Part shown: positions 10,462 to 17,493 of the stretch, piece by piece
How the letters are laid out: each line of letters opens with the position of its first letter
How positions within the stretch are numbered: the first letter of the stretch is position 1
Assembly (NCBI GenBank): GCA_963727465.1
Contig: CAVSGL010000005.1
Coordinates: 62,001-126,000, forward strand
Direction of reading: 5' to 3'
Origin: VRUE01 sp963727465
Lineage (GTDB): Bacteria; Actinomycetota; Thermoleophilia; Solirubrobacterales; 70-9
DNA: 64,000 nucleotides
Translations under genes and position numbers: made by a program
The notes under the pieces: model-generated
What the model saw: only the letters and a program-made list of their open reading frames with translations
Told to the model about the DNA's origin: nothing
The model's database searches: none

Positions 10462-11306
10462 GGGTTGACTCGGATTTCCGCGATCTGTTCCTTGCGCCCC
10501 TCCAGCTCGGCCTCGAAGATGCCTTCGATTTCGGCCGGAAACGAGAACGAGACGGAGCCGCCCGCGGGCACGTCCTTCATCAGGTCATAGCCGTGGACGT
10601 GGATCTCGTCGGCGACGTCGGAGTCGACGGTGAATTCGATCTGTTCGCCGGCGCTGTATTCGAGCCGCTGCACGCCGCCCACCGGTTCGCCGTTCTTGAC
10701 GACAATCGTCGTGCCGCCCTTGCCGGACCCTTCGCCGCCGGACCCCTCCGCGGTCGTCGACGCTTCTTCGCCGCCTTCGAGCTCGGCGCAGGCGATCTTG
10801 TCGGCGTGGCTGTGGCCGCCGTGTTCCATGCTCCCGTGCGACATCGCTTCGTCGCCTTCTGCTTCGCCGAGGTGGAGGACGATCGAGCCGGCTTCGCCGG
10901 CCGGCACTTCGCGTTCGTTTTCGGCCTGCGCTTCTCCTTCGCCTTCGGCCGAGGACGTGAACGAGAAGTGGATCTCGTTCGGCGGTTCGTCGGATCCGTT
11001 CTTGTCGAACTTGAAGTGCGGCCCGCCCGGATCGGGCTGATCGCAGCCCGCCGCATGCACATGGGCCACATATGCCGTGTCCGGCTTCAGGCCGCTGAGC
11101 TGAATCGAGGCCTGGGTGCCGCCTCCGGACCGGGTCAGCGCGGCTTCCCCGGCGAGTTCCGAGTACCCCGAGGGGGCGTCCGGGACCAGTTCGAACTGGC
11201 CGTTGATCGTTTCTTCGCTGGCGCTGCCGCTGCTTCCGCAGGCCGCCAGAGCGATGCTCGCGGCGAGCACGAGCAGCACGGCGACTGCCTTTTTCGGGTG
11301 AGTCAT
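10458..11306 (-). CDS. Lipoprotein with CuZn-SOD-like and cupredoxin-like segments
   Basis: 282 aa. Start ATG at 11306 follows GAGGAGA; the signal peptide VLLVLAASIALAAC ends in a lipobox (LAAC), so it is a secreted lipoprotein. The middle has YVAHVHAAGCDQPDPGG then PHFKF, reminiscent of the copper-binding H-x-H and GPHF motifs of CuZn superoxide dismutase. A His-rich patch follows (MSHGSMEHGGHSHADK). The C-terminal part (DEIHVHGYDLMKDVPAGGS) resembles small cupredoxin-like domains of actinobacteria. The full CuZn-SOD ligand set is not visible, so SOD activity is doubtful; copper or other metal binding is more plausible. Coupled to the membrane protein gene downstream by a 4-bp overlap. Confidence 0.75.
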   Translation of the reverse strand: MTHPKKAVAVLLVLAASIALAACGSSGSASEETINGQFELVPDAPSGYSELAGEAALTRSGGGTQASIQLSGLKPDTAYVAHVHAAGCDQPDPGGPHFKFDKNGSDEPPNEIHFSFTSSAEGEGEAQAENEREVPAGEAGSIVLHLGEAEGDEAMSHGSMEHGGHSHADKIACAELEGGEEASTTAEGSGGEGSGKGGTTIVVKNGEPVGGVQRLEYSAGEQIEFTVDSDVADEIHVHGYDLMKDVPAGGSVSFSFPAEIEGIFEAELEGRKEQIAEIRVNP

Positions 11307-11406
11307 CAAGCCATCTCCTCTCGATTGCGTTGCGCGCGGCGACGCCCGCCGGGCGGCGGGCAGGCGCGAATGCGCCCGGCGGCGCGCGCTTCGGACGTGG
11401 GGACGG

Positions 11407-11643
11407 CTAGGCGGGCGGGGCGCGGCCGGACAGGCCGCAGGCGAGCAGCAGCCCGCCACGGACGGTCGGCGAGAGGGGCGGCCGCGGTCTGATCCAGTTG
11501 GCCGTCGCTGTGCGGGCGGCGCGCGAGCGCGCCGCGATCCGGGCGGCGAGCCGCATCGCCGTCTCACAGCCGGGGTAGCGCCCGAAGAGCAGCGCGACCA
11601 CCAGCAGCGCAAGCGGGATGACTGCGATCAGGAACTCGGCCAT
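11407..11643 (-). CDS. Small membrane protein
   Basis: 78 aa with one N-terminal TM helix (FLIAVIPLALLVVALLFG) and a basic, arginine- and proline-rich cytoplasmic tail ending GLLLACGLSGRAPPA. No family recognised. It lies upstream of the copper/SOD-like lipoprotein on the same strand with a 100-bp gap, so it may belong to the same transcription unit. The hydrophobic-then-basic layout is more ordered than expected of a chance frame in high-GC DNA, but the call rests mainly on that. Confidence 0.5.
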   Translation of the reverse strand: MAEFLIAVIPLALLVVALLFGRYPGCETAMRLAARIAARSRAARTATANWIRPRPPLSPTVRGGLLLACGLSGRAPPA

Positions 11644-11676
11644 CGCCCCGACACGCTACCGGGATAACTTCCCCGG

Positions 11677-12498
11677 ATGCGTCCGCAGCGGGAGAACATC
11701 GCGGCGCCCGACCTGCCCGAGGGGCTCGAGTGGGTCGGCGCGGCGCCGCGCTCGATGCCGGTGGCGACGGCGGGCGGCCCGGTCCTCGTCCACTTCCTCG
11801 ACTTCGCCCAGCTGAACAGCGTGCGCACGCTGCCCTACGTGCGCGAGTGGGCGGCGCGGTACGCCGCCCAGGGCCTGACGACGATCGGCGTGCAGGCGCC
11901 GCGCTTCCCCTTCGGCGCCGATCGCGAGGCGGTCGCCGCGGGCCTCGAGCGGCTCGGGGTCGAGTTCCCGGTCGCGATCGACGCCGGGCGCGACCTCTGG
12001 CACGCCTACGGCTGCGAGGGCTGGCCCAGCCTCTTCCTCTGGAAGCTCGGCGGCGCGCTCGCCTGGTTCCACTTCGGCGAGGGCGAATACCTCGCGACCG
12101 AGGAGGCGATCCAGGCCGAGCTGCGCGAGCAGGACGCCCTGCGGGAGCTGCCGCCGCCGCTCGACCCGGTGCGCCAGAGCGACGCGCCGGGAGCCAAGGT
12201 GATGCCGCCGACGCCGGAGCTCTTCCCCGGCGGCTCCTGGGAGCGGGCCTGGACCGCCGGCGAGGACGGCGAGCGGCTCGAGCTCGCCTACGAGGCCGGC
12301 GGCGTCTACGTCACCGCCGAGGGCAGCGGCGAGATCGGCGTCTCGATCGACGACGGCCCCCCGGAGTCGCTTGCGATCGACGGCGCCGCCCTCTACACGC
12401 TCGCCGAGCACCCCCGCCACGAGGCGCACCGCCTCGTCCTGCGGCCCTCGCCCGGTCTGCGCATCTGGTCGGTCAGCTTCGCCGCCGGCGTGCCGTGA
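11677..12498 (+). CDS. Thioredoxin-fold (TlpA/DipZ-like) protein without CxxC
   Basis: 273 aa, no signal peptide. Residues about 30-150 follow the thioredoxin/TlpA plan: GGPVLVHFLDFAQLNSVRTLPYVREW, then GLTTIGVQAPRF, FPVAIDAGRDLWHAYGCEGWPSLFLW and AWFHFGEGEY. The second half (ELFPGGSWER onward) resembles the C-terminal domain of DipZ-type proteins. The active-site CxxC is absent, replaced by residues around LNSVRT, so it is unlikely to be a normal disulfide oxidoreductase; a substrate-binding role is possible. A hairpin follows the stop codon and ispH converges from the other side. Confidence 0.75.
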   Translation: MRPQRENIAAPDLPEGLEWVGAAPRSMPVATAGGPVLVHFLDFAQLNSVRTLPYVREWAARYAAQGLTTIGVQAPRFPFGADREAVAAGLERLGVEFPVAIDAGRDLWHAYGCEGWPSLFLWKLGGALAWFHFGEGEYLATEEAIQAELREQDALRELPPPLDPVRQSDAPGAKVMPPTPELFPGGSWERAWTAGEDGERLELAYEAGGVYVTAEGSGEIGVSIDDGPPESLAIDGAALYTLAEHPRHEAHRLVLRPSPGLRIWSVSFAAGVP

Positions 12499-12538
12499 AT
12501 GAAGGATTGATGCCCCGATAGGGGACACAACCCTTCAT
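12499..12538. terminator. Hairpin between convergent genes, with GGGGACAC core
   Basis: ATGAAGGATTG pairs with CAACCCTTCAT (10 of 11), followed by an inner CCCC/GGGG stem. It starts at the base after the stop of the thioredoxin-like gene and ends 8 bp before the ispH stop, so it can act as a bidirectional terminator. The 3' arm contains GGGGACAC, shared with the element at 48108-48211, and close to GGGGGCAC in the hairpin at 45614-45651. Confidence 0.6.
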
Positions 12539-12546
12539 CTGGGCAT

Positions 12547-13509
12547 TTAGGCGCTTACGGGCTGGCGGATCTCCTTGGGGAGCATGAAGCGGACGTCCTC
12601 GTCGACGGTGCGCAGCTCGGAGACGTCTTCGGCGCCGCGCTCGCGGAAGTAGGCGACGAGGTTCTCGACCAGCTCCTCGGGGGCGCTGGCGCCGGAGGTG
12701 ATGCCGACGGTCTCGACCCCCTCCAGCCACTCCTCGCGCACCTGGTGGTGGAAGTCGATCAGGTGCGAGGCGGCGCCGTGTTCGCGCGCGACCTCGACCA
12801 GGCGGTTGGAGTTGGACGAGTTGGTCGAGCCGATCACCAGCACCAGGTCGCACTCGCGGGCGAGCTGCTTGACGGCGATCTGGCGGTTCGTCGTCGCGTA
12901 ACAGATGTCATCCGACTTGGGACTGACGATCGAGGGGAACTTGGCCCGCAGGGCGGCGATGATCTCGGTCGTCTCGTCGACCGAGAGCGTCGTCTGGGTG
13001 ATCAGGGCGACGCGCTCGGGGTCGGGCACCTCGAGCTCGGCGACCTCGTCGGCGGTCTCGATCAGGACGATGCTGTCGGGCGCCTCGCCGGTCGTCCCTT
13101 CGACCTCCTCGTGGCCGGCGTGGCCGACCATCACGATCGTGTAGCCGTCGGCGGCGAAGCGCCGCGCCTCGACGTGGACCTTGGTCACCAGCGGGCAGGT
13201 CGCGTCGATCGTGCGCAGGCTGCGCGCCGCGGCGTTCTCGTGCACCGCCGGGGCGACGCCGTGGGCGGAGAAGACGACCATCTCCCCCTCCGGCACCTCG
13301 GTCTCCTGCTCGACGAAGATCGCGCCGCGCTTGGAGAGCTCCTCGACCACGTGCTTGTTGTGGACGATCTCCTTGCGCACGTAGACGGGGGCGCCGTGGC
13401 GCTCCAGGGCGCGCTCGACCGTCTGCACGGCGCGGTCGACGCCGGCGCAGTAGCCGCGCGGGGCGGCGAGCAGGACGCGCTTCGGCGCTGCGGTTTGGCT
13501 TGCGGACAT
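12547..13509 (-). CDS. ispH: 4-hydroxy-3-methylbut-2-enyl diphosphate reductase
   Basis: 320-aa [4Fe-4S] enzyme for the last step of the MEP isoprenoid pathway, making IPP and DMAPP from HMBPP. Cluster cysteines are present: Cys21 in PRGYCAGV, Cys105 in DATCPLV and Cys203 in DDICYATTNRQ. Other hallmarks are RKEIVHNKHVV, FSAHGV, VGHAGHEEVEGT, a TQTTLSVDET motif, the SSNSNRL motif and GITSGASAPE. Complete, no extension. The start is ATG 13509, 35 bp from the divergent WS/DGAT gene; the two share a very short promoter region. As an Fe-S enzyme it is a client of the suf genes in this window. Confidence 0.97.
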   Translation of the reverse strand: MSASQTAAPKRVLLAAPRGYCAGVDRAVQTVERALERHGAPVYVRKEIVHNKHVVEELSKRGAIFVEQETEVPEGEMVVFSAHGVAPAVHENAAARSLRTIDATCPLVTKVHVEARRFAADGYTIVMVGHAGHEEVEGTTGEAPDSIVLIETADEVAELEVPDPERVALITQTTLSVDETTEIIAALRAKFPSIVSPKSDDICYATTNRQIAVKQLARECDLVLVIGSTNSSNSNRLVEVAREHGAASHLIDFHHQVREEWLEGVETVGITSGASAPEELVENLVAYFRERGAEDVSELRTVDEDVRFMLPKEIRQPVSA

Positions 13510-13544
13510 ACCCGGAGGGTATCGGGGAGCTAGCCTTGGACCGG

Positions 13545-14957
13545 ATGAGCACTTCCGACCACCACCTCGAGCGCCTCAGCTCGACCGACGCCTCGTTCCT
13601 GACGAACGAGACCGCGTCCAGCCACATGCACATCGGCGGCGTGCTGATCTTCGAGGGCCCGCCGCCGCGCTACGTCGATCTGGTCGAGCACGTGCGCGGC
13701 AAGCTGGACCAGGTGCCGCGCTTTCGCCAGCGCCTCGTCGTACCGCCGCTGGAGGCGGGACGCCCGCTCTGGGCCGACGACGTCAACTTCAACCTCAGCT
13801 ACCACATCCGCCACACCGCGCTGCCCGAGCCGGGCGGCGAGGCGCAGCTGAAGCGGCTGACCGCGCGGGTCTTCTCGCAGCAGCTCGACCGTTCCAAGCC
13901 GCTCTGGGAGATGTGGCTCGTGCAGGGGCTGGAGCGCGACCGCTTCGCCCTGCTGACCAAGACCCACCACGCGGCCGTGGACGGCATCGCCGGGGTCGAC
14001 ATCAGCACCGTGCTCTTCGACCTCGAGCCGGTGGCGGAGCCGGCGCCGGTCGAAGACGGCTGGCAGCCGCACACGGCGCCGACCACCGCCGATCTGCTCG
14101 TTCGCGGCGCCTCCGAGCTCGCCGAGGCGCCGCTGAAACTGGCCGAGCGCGCGGTCGAGGTCGTGCGCCATCCCGAGACGGCGGCGCGGCGCGCGGTCGA
14201 GGCGCTGGAGGGAGTCGGCGAGGTCGCCGGCGCCTTCGCCGATCCGGCGCCCGACGTGCCGCTCAACCGCGAGATCGGCCCACACAGGCGCTTCACCTGG
14301 ACGCGCTCGGAGCTGGCCACGTTCAAACGGATCAAGGACGCGCTCGGCGGCACGGTCAACGACGTCGTGCTCGCGGTCGTCACCGGGGCGCTGCGCAGGT
14401 GGCTGCACTCGCGCGGCATCCGCACCGAGGGACTGGAGCTGCGCGCCCTCGTCCCGGTCTCGATCCGCGCCGCCGACGAGCGCGGCGAGCTCGGCAACAA
14501 ACTCGCCGCGATGCGCGGCCCGCTGCCGGTCTACGTCGAGGACCCGGCGCGGCGGCTGCGCGTGGTCAGCGAGCAGATGGAGGGGCTGAAGCGCTCCAAG
14601 CAGGCGCTCGGCGCGGAAGTGATCTCGCGCTTCAACGACTTCGCCCCGCCGACGCTGTTGGCGCAGGCGGCGCGGGTCAACTTCTCGACCCGCCTCTTCA
14701 ACATGATCGTGACCAACGTGCCGGGCCCGCAGTTCCCGCTCTACGTGCTCGGCCGCCAGCTCGAAGAGATCTTCCCGGTCGCCTTCCTGCCGCAGAACCA
14801 TGCGCTGGCGGTGGCGATCATGAGCTACAACGGCCGCGTCTGCTTCGGCCTGCTCGCCGACTACGACTCGATGGAGGACGTCGAAATCGTCGCCTCCGGG
14901 ATCGACGAGTCGCTCGCCGAGCTCGAGCAGGCAGCGGCCGCCGCGGCCGCCGTCTGA
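13545..14957 (+). CDS. WS/DGAT acyltransferase (wax ester/triacylglycerol synthase)
   Basis: 470 aa. Starting at ATG 13545 gives MSTSDHHLERLSSTDASFL, the usual N-terminus of this family; an earlier in-frame start would add 15 residues that look random. The catalytic motif HHxxxDG is seen as HHAAVDG (residues 141-147). Other family blocks are PRFRQRLVVPP, KPLWEMWLVQGL, NDVVLAVVTGALRRWL, LRALVPVSIR and the C-terminal NVPGPQFPLYVLG. It transfers fatty acyl groups from acyl-CoA to diacylglycerol or fatty alcohols for storage lipids, at the membrane or lipid-body surface. Divergent from ispH; fxsA follows after 19 bp. Confidence 0.93.
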   Translation: MSTSDHHLERLSSTDASFLTNETASSHMHIGGVLIFEGPPPRYVDLVEHVRGKLDQVPRFRQRLVVPPLEAGRPLWADDVNFNLSYHIRHTALPEPGGEAQLKRLTARVFSQQLDRSKPLWEMWLVQGLERDRFALLTKTHHAAVDGIAGVDISTVLFDLEPVAEPAPVEDGWQPHTAPTTADLLVRGASELAEAPLKLAERAVEVVRHPETAARRAVEALEGVGEVAGAFADPAPDVPLNREIGPHRRFTWTRSELATFKRIKDALGGTVNDVVLAVVTGALRRWLHSRGIRTEGLELRALVPVSIRAADERGELGNKLAAMRGPLPVYVEDPARRLRVVSEQMEGLKRSKQALGAEVISRFNDFAPPTLLAQAARVNFSTRLFNMIVTNVPGPQFPLYVLGRQLEEIFPVAFLPQNHALAVAIMSYNGRVCFGLLADYDSMEDVEIVASGIDESLAELEQAAAAAAAV

Positions 14958-14976
14958 GTCTCTCTAGGCTGGGATC

Positions 14977-15474
14977 GTGCTCCCGCTCATCGGTCTCTTC
15001 ATCGCCGTACCGATCCTCGAGCTGTACGTGATCATCAAGGTCGGCGGCCTGATCGGCGTCCTGCCGACGCTCGTGCTGCTCTTCGCCATGTCGCTGCTGG
15101 GGGCGACCCTGCTGCGCCACCAGGGACGCGGCGCCTGGCGGCGCTTCAACCAGGCGCTCGGCGAACGGCGCTTTCCCGGGCGCGAGGTGGCGGACGGGCT
15201 GATGATCACGCTCGGCGGCGCCCTCCTGCTCACCCCAGGCTTCATCACCGACGCCGTCGGCCTGCTGCTGCTGATCCCGCCGACCCGGGCGATCGCCCGC
15301 CGCCTGCTCCAGGCCTACGTCGCCCGCCGCTTCGTCGTCGTCGGCGTGGGCGGCATGCGTGGAGCTCCCCCCGGCGGAGAACCGCGCTCCGGTCCCGGCC
15401 CCGCGAACCGGCCCTACGACTTCGACGGGACGGCGGAGGAGATCGACACGGACGACCCTCAACTGCCGGGTTAG
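14977..15474 (+). CDS. fxsA: FxsA-family membrane protein
   Basis: 165 aa, GTG start. The family pattern is clear: PLIGLFIAVPILELYVIIKV, then GVLPTLVLLFAMSLLGA, RHQGRGAWRRF, a conserved GLMITLGGALLLTPGFITD and GLLLLIPPTRAI. Three to four TM helices with a short hydrophilic Gly/Pro-rich tail. In E. coli FxsA affects exclusion of phage T7 by F plasmids; its cellular role is unknown. A GNAT-GrpB fusion gene begins 6 bp downstream, probably co-transcribed. Confidence 0.9.
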   Translation: MLPLIGLFIAVPILELYVIIKVGGLIGVLPTLVLLFAMSLLGATLLRHQGRGAWRRFNQALGERRFPGREVADGLMITLGGALLLTPGFITDAVGLLLLIPPTRAIARRLLQAYVARRFVVVGVGGMRGAPPGGEPRSGPGPANRPYDFDGTAEEIDTDDPQLPG

Positions 15475-15480
15475 AGGCGC

Positions 15481-16491
15481 GTGAGCGGGCAAACCGGGGC
15501 GGCCGTGCCGATCGAAACCGAACGCCTCCAGCTGCGCCGGCTCGGAATGGACGATCTGGACGAGTTCGTCGCCCTGCACACCGACCCCGAGGTGACTCGT
15601 TTCATTCGGCCGCTGAACCGCGCCGAAGCCGCCGAGCGGCTGGAAAAGGACGAGCGGGAATGGCGCGAGCGCGGTCACGGCCTGCTGGCGATCGCCGCGC
15701 GGCGGAGCGGCGCGTTCCTCGGCCGCTGCGGACTCAAACGCTGGCCGCAGTTCGGTGAGACCGAGCTCGGCTGGGCGCTGCGCCGGGACGCCTGGGGACA
15801 CGGATACGCGACCGAGGCCGCGCGCGCCTGCATCGAGTGGGGCTTCGCCGAGCTCGACGTCCCGTACCTGACCGCGATGATCGCCCCCGGGAACAGCCGC
15901 TCGCTCCGCGTCGCCGAACGCCTCGGCCTGACCCCGATGCGCGAGGACGTCCTGCTCGGCGAGCCGGTCGTCGTCCACGCGGTTCACCGCGACGAGCCGA
16001 TCCGGATCGTTTCCTACGACCGGGAATGGCCGCAGCGCTTCGAGGTGGAGCGGGAACTGCTCGAAGGGGCGATCGGGGGATGGGTGTCGGGCGGCATCCA
16101 TCATGTCGGCAGCACCGCCGTGCCGGGGCTCGACGCCAAGCCGGTCATCGACATCCTCGCCGGCGTCGAGAGCCTCGACGGATCCCGGGGGTGCTTCGAG
16201 CCGCTCGCCGAGCTCGGCTACGTCCACGCGCCCTACCTCGCCGACGAGATGCACTGGTTCTGCAAGCCGGACCCGCGCCGCCGGACCCACCACCTGCACC
16301 TCGTCCCCACCGGCTCGGCCCGCTTCCGCGACGAGCTCGCCTTCCGCGACCTCCTGCGACGGGACCCGGAGACCGCACAGCGCTACGCGGAGCTGAAGCG
16401 CGACCTCGCGGCGCGCTTCGCCGACGACCGCGAGGCCTACACCGAGGCGAAGACCCCCTTCATCCGCGACGCGCTGGCGACGCACGCCTGA
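15481..16491 (+). CDS. Fusion: GNAT N-acetyltransferase + GrpB (UPF0157) domain
   Basis: 336 aa, GTG start. Residues about 10-165 are a RimJ-type GNAT: ETERLQLRRLGMDDLDEFV, GWALRRDAWGHGYATEAARA (acetyl-CoA loop) and NSRSLRVAERLG. Residues about 175-335 are a GrpB/UPF0157 domain, a nucleotidyltransferase-like fold with HHVGSTAVPGLDAKPVIDIL and HLHLVP. The two domains are in one uninterrupted frame with a short linker (EPIRIVSYDREWPQRFEVE, where the GrpB part begins). Substrates are unknown for both. Fusions of these two are known but uncommon; together they suggest modification of one shared substrate. Confidence 0.88.
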   Translation: MSGQTGAAVPIETERLQLRRLGMDDLDEFVALHTDPEVTRFIRPLNRAEAAERLEKDEREWRERGHGLLAIAARRSGAFLGRCGLKRWPQFGETELGWALRRDAWGHGYATEAARACIEWGFAELDVPYLTAMIAPGNSRSLRVAERLGLTPMREDVLLGEPVVVHAVHRDEPIRIVSYDREWPQRFEVERELLEGAIGGWVSGGIHHVGSTAVPGLDAKPVIDILAGVESLDGSRGCFEPLAELGYVHAPYLADEMHWFCKPDPRRRTHHLHLVPTGSARFRDELAFRDLLRRDPETAQRYAELKRDLAARFADDREAYTEAKTPFIRDALATHA

Positions 16492-16500
16492 GGCGACCCC

Positions 16501-16836
16501 TCAAAGGTGCGGAGAAGCGATCAGCGCGGCGATTACCGTCACCATTGCCGCGATGAACCTCCACTGCAATCCGATGAAGCGTTCGTCCATCTTTTCGAAC
16601 CGCTGGTCGATCTTCTCGAACCGCTGGTCGATCTTCTCGAACCGCGCCTCCATCCGCTCGAAACGTTCGTCAATCCGCTCGAAGCCGGCTTTGACCTCGG
16701 TCTCCAGCCGCTCCATCCGCTGGTCGAGCCCATCGATCTTCGTTTCGACACGCACGAGCCTGACATCTACGCCGTCGACCTTGGCGGCCAGGGCATCCAT
16801 CTTGTCGTCGTTCCAACGCTCGAGCATCACCGGCAT
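16501..16836 (-). CDS. Coiled-coil protein with C-terminal membrane anchor
   Basis: 111 aa. Almost the whole length is a heptad coiled coil with near-identical repeats (RFEKIDQ, RFEKIDQ, RFEKMDE), also visible in the DNA as repeated TCGAACCGCTGGTCGATCTT blocks. It ends with one TM helix (FIAAMVTVIAALIASPHL). Start is ATG 16836; no Shine-Dalgarno is obvious. This layout is common in small proteins of prophages and mobile elements, but no specific family is recognised. It lies at the edge of the accessory region that runs to 24.4 kb. Confidence 0.65.
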   Translation of the reverse strand: MPVMLERWNDDKMDALAAKVDGVDVRLVRVETKIDGLDQRMERLETEVKAGFERIDERFERMEARFEKIDQRFEKIDQRFEKMDERFIGLQWRFIAAMVTVIAALIASPHL

Positions 16837-16926
16837 GATTGCACCTTAAACATTTCGGCGCCTGCCAAGCCCGGGTCGGATGTCCCGTCGTTCGTCTGCA
16901 TCGCGTCGTCAAGGCTCCGGCGCGCC

Positions 16927-16959
16927 CGGCCTCTCCCCCCTTGGCGGGGGAAGAGGCCG
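16927..16959. repeat. Strong hairpin, 13 of 14 bp
   Basis: CGGCCTCTCCCCCC and GGGGGAAGAGGCCG fold around a TTGGC loop. It lies between the coiled-coil gene (starting the other way at 16836) and the end of the small winged-helix gene at 16997. It could terminate the latter, but the position also fits the hairpin elements scattered elsewhere in this window. Confidence 0.55.
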
Positions 16960-16996
16960 CAATTTGCACCTTCCACGGGCCGGATGCCCGGTCGTC

Positions 16997-17290
16997 TCAG
17001 TCCTCCAGATGCCAGAAGCGCAGGGCGGCGGGGGTCGGCAGGACGGCGCCGGCGTCGCAGCGCAGCAGGCCGACGCCGACCAGCTCGCGGATCGCCCGCT
17101 CGACCGCGTCCTCGGCGGCGAAATCGGCGGCTCCGGCGTTGAGCGCCAGAGCGACTTCCGGGATCGTCAGCCGGCGCTCCGGGTGCGCGTCGATGAGGAA
17201 GAGCAGAACGACCCGCTCGGCCTTCCTGTCCTCGCCTGTTGGGATGGGCGGATCGCCGAGCGCGCGATCCCTAGGGTTCGCTTTAGCCAT
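16997..17290 (-). CDS. Small winged-helix-like protein
   Basis: 97 aa: AERVVLLFLIDAHPERRLTIPEVALAL, then AVERAIRELVGVGLLRCD and LPTPAALRF. The order of helices followed by a beta-hairpin segment matches a winged-helix DNA-binding fold. A paralogue lies at 45392-45599 (broken) and a more distant one at 20443-20706. Start ATG 17290 is preceded by AAGGAGGT, whose GGAG can pair with CTCC just before the start codon (17293-17306). The paralogue at 45392 has the same arrangement, so the leader may gate translation. Target unknown. Confidence 0.7.
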   Translation of the reverse strand: MAKANPRDRALGDPPIPTGEDRKAERVVLLFLIDAHPERRLTIPEVALALNAGAADFAAEDAVERAIRELVGVGLLRCDAGAVLPTPAALRFWHLED

Positions 17291-17292
17291 GA

Positions 17293-17306
17293 GGAGCTGG
17301 ACCTCC
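17293..17306 (-). promoter_or_regulatory. Leader hairpin that can mask the Shine-Dalgarno
   Basis: On the minus strand GGAG-gtccag-CTCC lies directly before the ATG at 17290, and its 5' arm is part of a strong AAGGAGGT ribosome-binding site. The same GGAG-gaatag-CTCC layout precedes the paralogue at 45392. The stem is only 4 bp, so the effect is uncertain; the conservation in two copies is what makes it notable. Confidence 0.4.
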
Positions 17307-17493
17307 TTGTGGTTAGGCCCTCGGTTGGCGTCCTACCGCCGCCGGGGGCTGTTTTTGTATGAGGACGACACTACATGTGGGGGCGGCGGCAAAGCGGCCA
17401 CCGGGTGGGCCGGGGCGCTCGCTCGGGTCCTCACGTCGACGATCGGGTTGGAGGGCAGCAGCCTTTGGGTACACAAGCGGCCAACCCAAAGAT

